Assembly (NCBI RefSeq): GCF_900167565.1 | Contig: NZ_FUZV01000001.1 | Span: 2,209,001 to 2,273,000 of the forward strand | Length of the DNA stretch: 64,000 nucleotides | Direction: 5' to 3' | Origin: Pseudoxanthomonas indica | GTDB lineage: Bacteria > Pseudomonadota > Gammaproteobacteria > Xanthomonadales > Xanthomonadaceae | Part shown: positions 61,230 to 64,000 of the stretch, piece after piece | Layout of the letters: each line of letters begins with the position of its first letter | Numbering within the stretch: position 1 is the stretch's first letter | Notes under the pieces: generated by a model | The model's input: only the letters and a program-made list of their open reading frames with translations | Databases searched by the model: none | Told to the model about the DNA's origin: nothing | Program-made: the position numbers and the translations under genes

Positions 61230-62305
61230 CGGCGAGCCCGGCCCCCGTTCGATTCGCATCGGTGGATGCGCTGCGCGGCCTGACCGTGGCGGCGATGTTG
61301 CTGGTCAACAATCCGGGTGACTGGGGCCATGTCTACGCGCCCTTGCTGCATGCGCCGTGGCATGGCTGCACGCCGACCGATCTGATCTTCCCGTTCTTCC
61401 TTTTCATTGTCGGCGTGTCGATTGCGCTGGGCATTTCGCCACGCCGGGAAGCCGGCGCCGCTGCCGCTCCGTTGATGCGCGCGGCGCTGTGGCGTGGCGC
61501 GAAGATCATCGGCATCGGATTGTTGCTGCACCTGTTGGCATGGTGGTGGCTCGACACGCCGCACTATCGACCCTGGGGCGTGCTGCAACGGATTGGCCTG
61601 TGCTTCATCGCCGCCGCCTGGCTGGCCTTGTATCTGCGCCCGCGTGCACGCGTGTTGGTGTTGCTGGCGATCCTGCTGGGCTACTGGGCACTGCTGGCCT
61701 GCAACGGCGGCTATGCGCCCTGGAGCAACCTGGCCAGTCGCATCGATACGGCTTTGGTCGGCGCGCTCGCCTATGCGCACGATGCCGCCAGCGGCCGTGG
61801 CCATGATCCGGAAGGCCTGCTCAGTACCCTGCCGGCCATCGCCACCACCCTGCTTGGCGTGATGGCAGGCGATGCCCTGCGACGTGATCAGGCGCGCTGG
61901 CTGCCGTTGGCGGCGATCGCGTTGCTGCTGGCCGGCGCGGCATGGTCGTTGCTGATGCCGTTCAACAAGAATCTGTGGACGTCTTCCTACGTGCTGTGGA
62001 CGGCCGGTTGGGCGACGCTGGCGCTCTGGCTTGCGCATCGACTGATCGATCAGCGCGGCTTGCCGGCGCTGGGGCGCAGTTTTGGCGTCAACGCCATCGC
62101 CGCCTACGCCGGTTCGGCGATCATGGTCTATGCGTTCGCGGGCCTGGGCTGGTGGGGGCCGATCTACCAGCACGGCTTTGCCGGCTGGATGACGCCGCGC
62201 TTCGGGCCGACCCTGCCCTCGCTGGCCTTCGCGCTGGCCTTCGTGGCGCTGTGGTGGCTGATTGTGCGGGTCATGGATGCCCGCGGCCTGCACCTGAAGG
62301 TCTGA
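61226..62305 (+). CDS. nagX: NagX-like membrane protein (heparan-alpha-glucosaminide acetyltransferase-like)
   Basis: A 359-residue protein with about 10 helices. The opening SVDALRGLTVAAMLLVNNPG, HGCTPTDLIFPFFLFIVG and the C-terminal FGVNAIAAYAGS are typical of the DUF5009/DUF1624 family related to lysosomal HGSNAT. It starts at GTG 61226, overlapping the nagA stop. In GlcNAc loci this gene is called nagX. A role in moving or acetylating amino sugars is inferred from the family, not shown. Confidence 0.88.
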   Translation: MTASPAPVRFASVDALRGLTVAAMLLVNNPGDWGHVYAPLLHAPWHGCTPTDLIFPFFLFIVGVSIALGISPRREAGAAAAPLMRAALWRGAKIIGIGLLLHLLAWWWLDTPHYRPWGVLQRIGLCFIAAAWLALYLRPRARVLVLLAILLGYWALLACNGGYAPWSNLASRIDTALVGALAYAHDAASGRGHDPEGLLSTLPAIATTLLGVMAGDALRRDQARWLPLAAIALLLAGAAWSLLMPFNKNLWTSSYVLWTAGWATLALWLAHRLIDQRGLPALGRSFGVNAIAAYAGSAIMVYAFAGLGWWGPIYQHGFAGWMTPRFGPTLPSLAFALAFVALWWLIVRVMDARGLHLKV

Positions 62306-62378
62306 ACCGGCGCCCGGTCACGCTTTCCTACGCGCCGGTGCGGTACAACGCCGCCACGTACTCCGATGCGAGTCCACC

Positions 62379-63638
62379 ATGCGCACGTCCCGGTTGAGTG
62401 TTGCCTGCGTTGCCCCCGTGGTCATGAGCCTGAGCCTGCTGGCCTGCGATGCCAGTCCGGTGACCGAGGCCAGCGAAGAGAACCCGGCGACGTCACCGAC
62501 GTTGCCGTTGGCCGTGCACGTCTCCCCGCGCGTGCTGCTGGCGCAACAGGCCAGCGCACAACGCGCCGAGGGCATGTCGCCGCCGCGGCGGATTCCGGAT
62601 CCGCCCTTCGTCAGCGCCGAGGTGGCGCGCTTCGATCAACCGTGGGCGATGACGTTCCTGCCTGACGGCCGCCTGCTGGTCACCGAGAAGCCGGGACATC
62701 TGCGCCTGATCAACGTGGCCACGCGGCAGACCGGCGAAATCCTCGGCGTACCCACGGTCGCCTACGGTGGCCAGGGTGGACTGGGCGATGTGATCCTGCA
62801 TCCGCAGTACGCCAGCAATGGCCTGGTGTATCTGAGCTATGCCGAAGAGGGCACGGGTGGGCGCGGCGCGGCGGTGGCGCGCGCGCGCCTGCAGCTGGAC
62901 GCCAGCGGCAACGGCGGCACACTGCAGAACCTGCAGGTGATCTGGCGGCAGACTCCCAAGGTCAGTGGCGACGCCCATTACAGCCATCGGCTGTTGTTCG
63001 ATCGCGAAGGCAAGCTCTGGGTCAGTTCCGGCGAGCGGCAGAAGGGTTCACCGGCCCAGGATCTGCAGAGCAACCTCGGCAAGATTCTGCGGCTCAATGA
63101 TGACGGCACGCCTGCGGCCGGCAATCCCTTCGCCGCGCAGGGCGGCCGCGCTGCACAGGTGTGGTCGTATGGTCATCGCAACGTGCTGGGGCTGGCGCTG
63201 GACGCCACCGGCCGGCTCTGGGCGCACGAGATGGGGCCGGCCGGCGGCGACGAGCTCAATCTGATTGAACGCGGCTCCAACTATGGCTGGCCGATTGTGT
63301 CCAATGGCGACAATTACGACGGCAGCCCCATCCCGGATCACCCGACCCGACCCGAATTCAACGCGCCGGAGATTTCCTGGACGCCGGTGATCGCGCCGGC
63401 CGGTTTCGTGATCTACAGCGGCGAATTGTTTCCGTACTTCCAGAATTACGGCTTCATTGGCGGGTTGGCATCGCAGGCGCTTGTCCAGGTGGAGATGGGC
63501 GAGTCACCGCGCGAATACCGCCGTTACCCGATGGGCCGGCGCATCCGCGAAGTGGAGCAGGGCCCGGATGGCGCCCTGTGGGTGCTGGAGGATGGCGCCG
63601 ACGCGCGCCTGCTCAAGCTCACGCCCAATCGGCTGTGA
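62379..63638 (+). CDS. PQQ-dependent soluble aldose dehydrogenase-like lipoprotein
   Basis: A 419-residue protein with a lipoprotein signal (lipobox LLAC in MSLSLLACDAS) and a six-bladed GSDH/sorbosone dehydrogenase propeller: PWAMTFLPDGRLLVTEKPG, GGQGGLGDVILHPQYA, the catalytic His region in DAHYSHRLLFD, SYGHRNVLGLALD and HEMGPAGGDELNLIERG. Such enzymes oxidise aldose sugars in the periplasm with PQQ. It lies 73 bases after nagX on the same strand; whether it belongs to the GlcNAc pathway is open. Confidence 0.9.
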   Translation: MRTSRLSVACVAPVVMSLSLLACDASPVTEASEENPATSPTLPLAVHVSPRVLLAQQASAQRAEGMSPPRRIPDPPFVSAEVARFDQPWAMTFLPDGRLLVTEKPGHLRLINVATRQTGEILGVPTVAYGGQGGLGDVILHPQYASNGLVYLSYAEEGTGGRGAAVARARLQLDASGNGGTLQNLQVIWRQTPKVSGDAHYSHRLLFDREGKLWVSSGERQKGSPAQDLQSNLGKILRLNDDGTPAAGNPFAAQGGRAAQVWSYGHRNVLGLALDATGRLWAHEMGPAGGDELNLIERGSNYGWPIVSNGDNYDGSPIPDHPTRPEFNAPEISWTPVIAPAGFVIYSGELFPYFQNYGFIGGLASQALVQVEMGESPREYRRYPMGRRIREVEQGPDGALWVLEDGADARLLKLTPNRL

Positions 63639-63653
63639 GCCTGGCACGCGCGA

Positions 63654-64000
63654 TTACTCCGGTGGCAGGCTGTAATCGAACACGTAGTGGTGCTGGCCCT
63701 CGCTGATTTCGATGCGCATGCTGCCGCGCAATCCGCTCAGTTCGCCGCTGGCCGAATCGGCTACCACCTGCACGCTCAAGCTGGGCGCGCCGCGATCCAT
63801 CACGGCGCTGTGCAACAACACAAAGCTGCCACGCTTGCCGTGCAGGGTGCCGTCGACGCGCTCGAGCGCCACGTAGGCAGCCGAGCCTTTCACTTCGGTC
63901 ATGACCGCCAGCATCTCGCCCAGGCTGGCGGCGTCCAGGTCGCCGCGGAACTGCTTGTCGATGGTCTGCCGACCCAGGCGCGCGGCCTCGATGCCGGGGC
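63654..64000 (-). CDS. DUF3224 domain-containing protein (5' end outside window)
   Basis: The frame is open to the window edge, so the start is missing; the ATG at 63914 is internal. The visible part (about 114 residues) has KQFRGDLDAASLGEML, GSAAYVALERVDGTLHGKRGS and FVLLHSAVMDRGAPSL, matching the small allene-oxide-cyclase-barrel-like DUF3224 family. The function is unknown. Convergent with the sugar dehydrogenase gene. Confidence 0.85.
   Translation of the reverse strand, partial: PGIEAARLGRQTIDKQFRGDLDAASLGEMLAVMTEVKGSAAYVALERVDGTLHGKRGSFVLLHSAVMDRGAPSLSVQVVADSASGELSGLRGSMRIEISEGQHHYVFDYSLPPE

Noticed and set aside
1..64000. tRNA or rRNA genes
   Set aside because: I looked for T-loop (GGTTCRA) and cloverleaf patterns between genes and saw none that fold convincingly; a covariance-model scan was not possible.

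Overview
The window is a GC-rich chromosomal segment from a gammaproteobacterium of the Xanthomonadaceae/Lysobacteraceae. The family is inferred from the mix of genes: a coxB-coxA-ctaG-coxC-SURF1-ctaA-ctaB respiratory block, a short PutA, a DUF1820 protein, a small protein resembling the XAC0095 family, REP-type palindromes of the GTAGGAG type, and a Xanthomonas-style N-acetylglucosamine (GlcNAc) locus with TonB-dependent receptors. Genus and species cannot be named from this sequence. The host DNA uses G or C at most third codon positions. Two stretches, about 22.1-23.6 kb and 25.8-29.9 kb, are visibly richer in A/T and look acquired.

Layout. 0-9.4 kb: the 3' part of an S41 protease, a CPA2 antiporter, a cell-wall pair (L,D-transpeptidase and M23 peptidase), DUF1820, a rhomboid protease, FadL and two tandem paralogous diguanylate cyclases. 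9.5-12.7 kb: putA. 12.9-21.5 kb: the aa3 cytochrome c oxidase operon with its copper and haem A assembly genes. 21.5-23.5 kb: small accessory genes, a repeat pair, and a broken toxin-like C-terminal module next to a lipoprotein gene. 23.7-25.7 kb: an S9 peptidase. 25.8-29.7 kb: a four-gene bacteriocin (microcin-type) operon with a colicin V-like double-glycine precursor, a small membrane protein, a C39 peptidase-ABC exporter and an HlyD-type fusion protein.

29.9-36.4 kb: a DUF442 phosphatase and the rpsU-yqeY-GNAT-yihY-dnaG macromolecular synthesis cluster, with tsaD, folB and folK divergent. 36.4-43 kb: a pteridine-reductase-like SDR, then an Anbu-type cluster (permuted ATP-grasp, alpha-E, proteasome-type protease) interrupted by a ParDE toxin-antitoxin pair, then a MidA-like methyltransferase, a VanZ protein and a REPIN-like palindrome.

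43.2-62.3 kb: a large GlcNAc/chito-oligosaccharide locus. A three-gene unit (sugar kinase, TonB-dependent receptor, family 20 hexosaminidase) occurs twice in tandem on the minus strand, each copy preceded by the same LacI-type palindrome (TGACAACGTTGTCA). It is followed on the plus strand by a tightly coupled run: MFS transporter, LacI regulator, SIS-type GlcN-6-P deaminase, NagA deacetylase and NagX. The inferred flow is receptor uptake of GlcNAc oligomers, cleavage by the secreted or lipoprotein hexosaminidases, inner-membrane uptake by the MFS protein, phosphorylation, deacetylation and deamination, under the LacI repressor. The window ends with a soluble aldose dehydrogenase-like lipoprotein and a DUF3224 protein cut by the edge.

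The most novel-looking content is the unassigned microcin operon. Next come the orphan toxin/immunity-like remnant and the duplicated, commonly regulated hexosamine units. All calls come from reading motifs and gene context; no database search was run.
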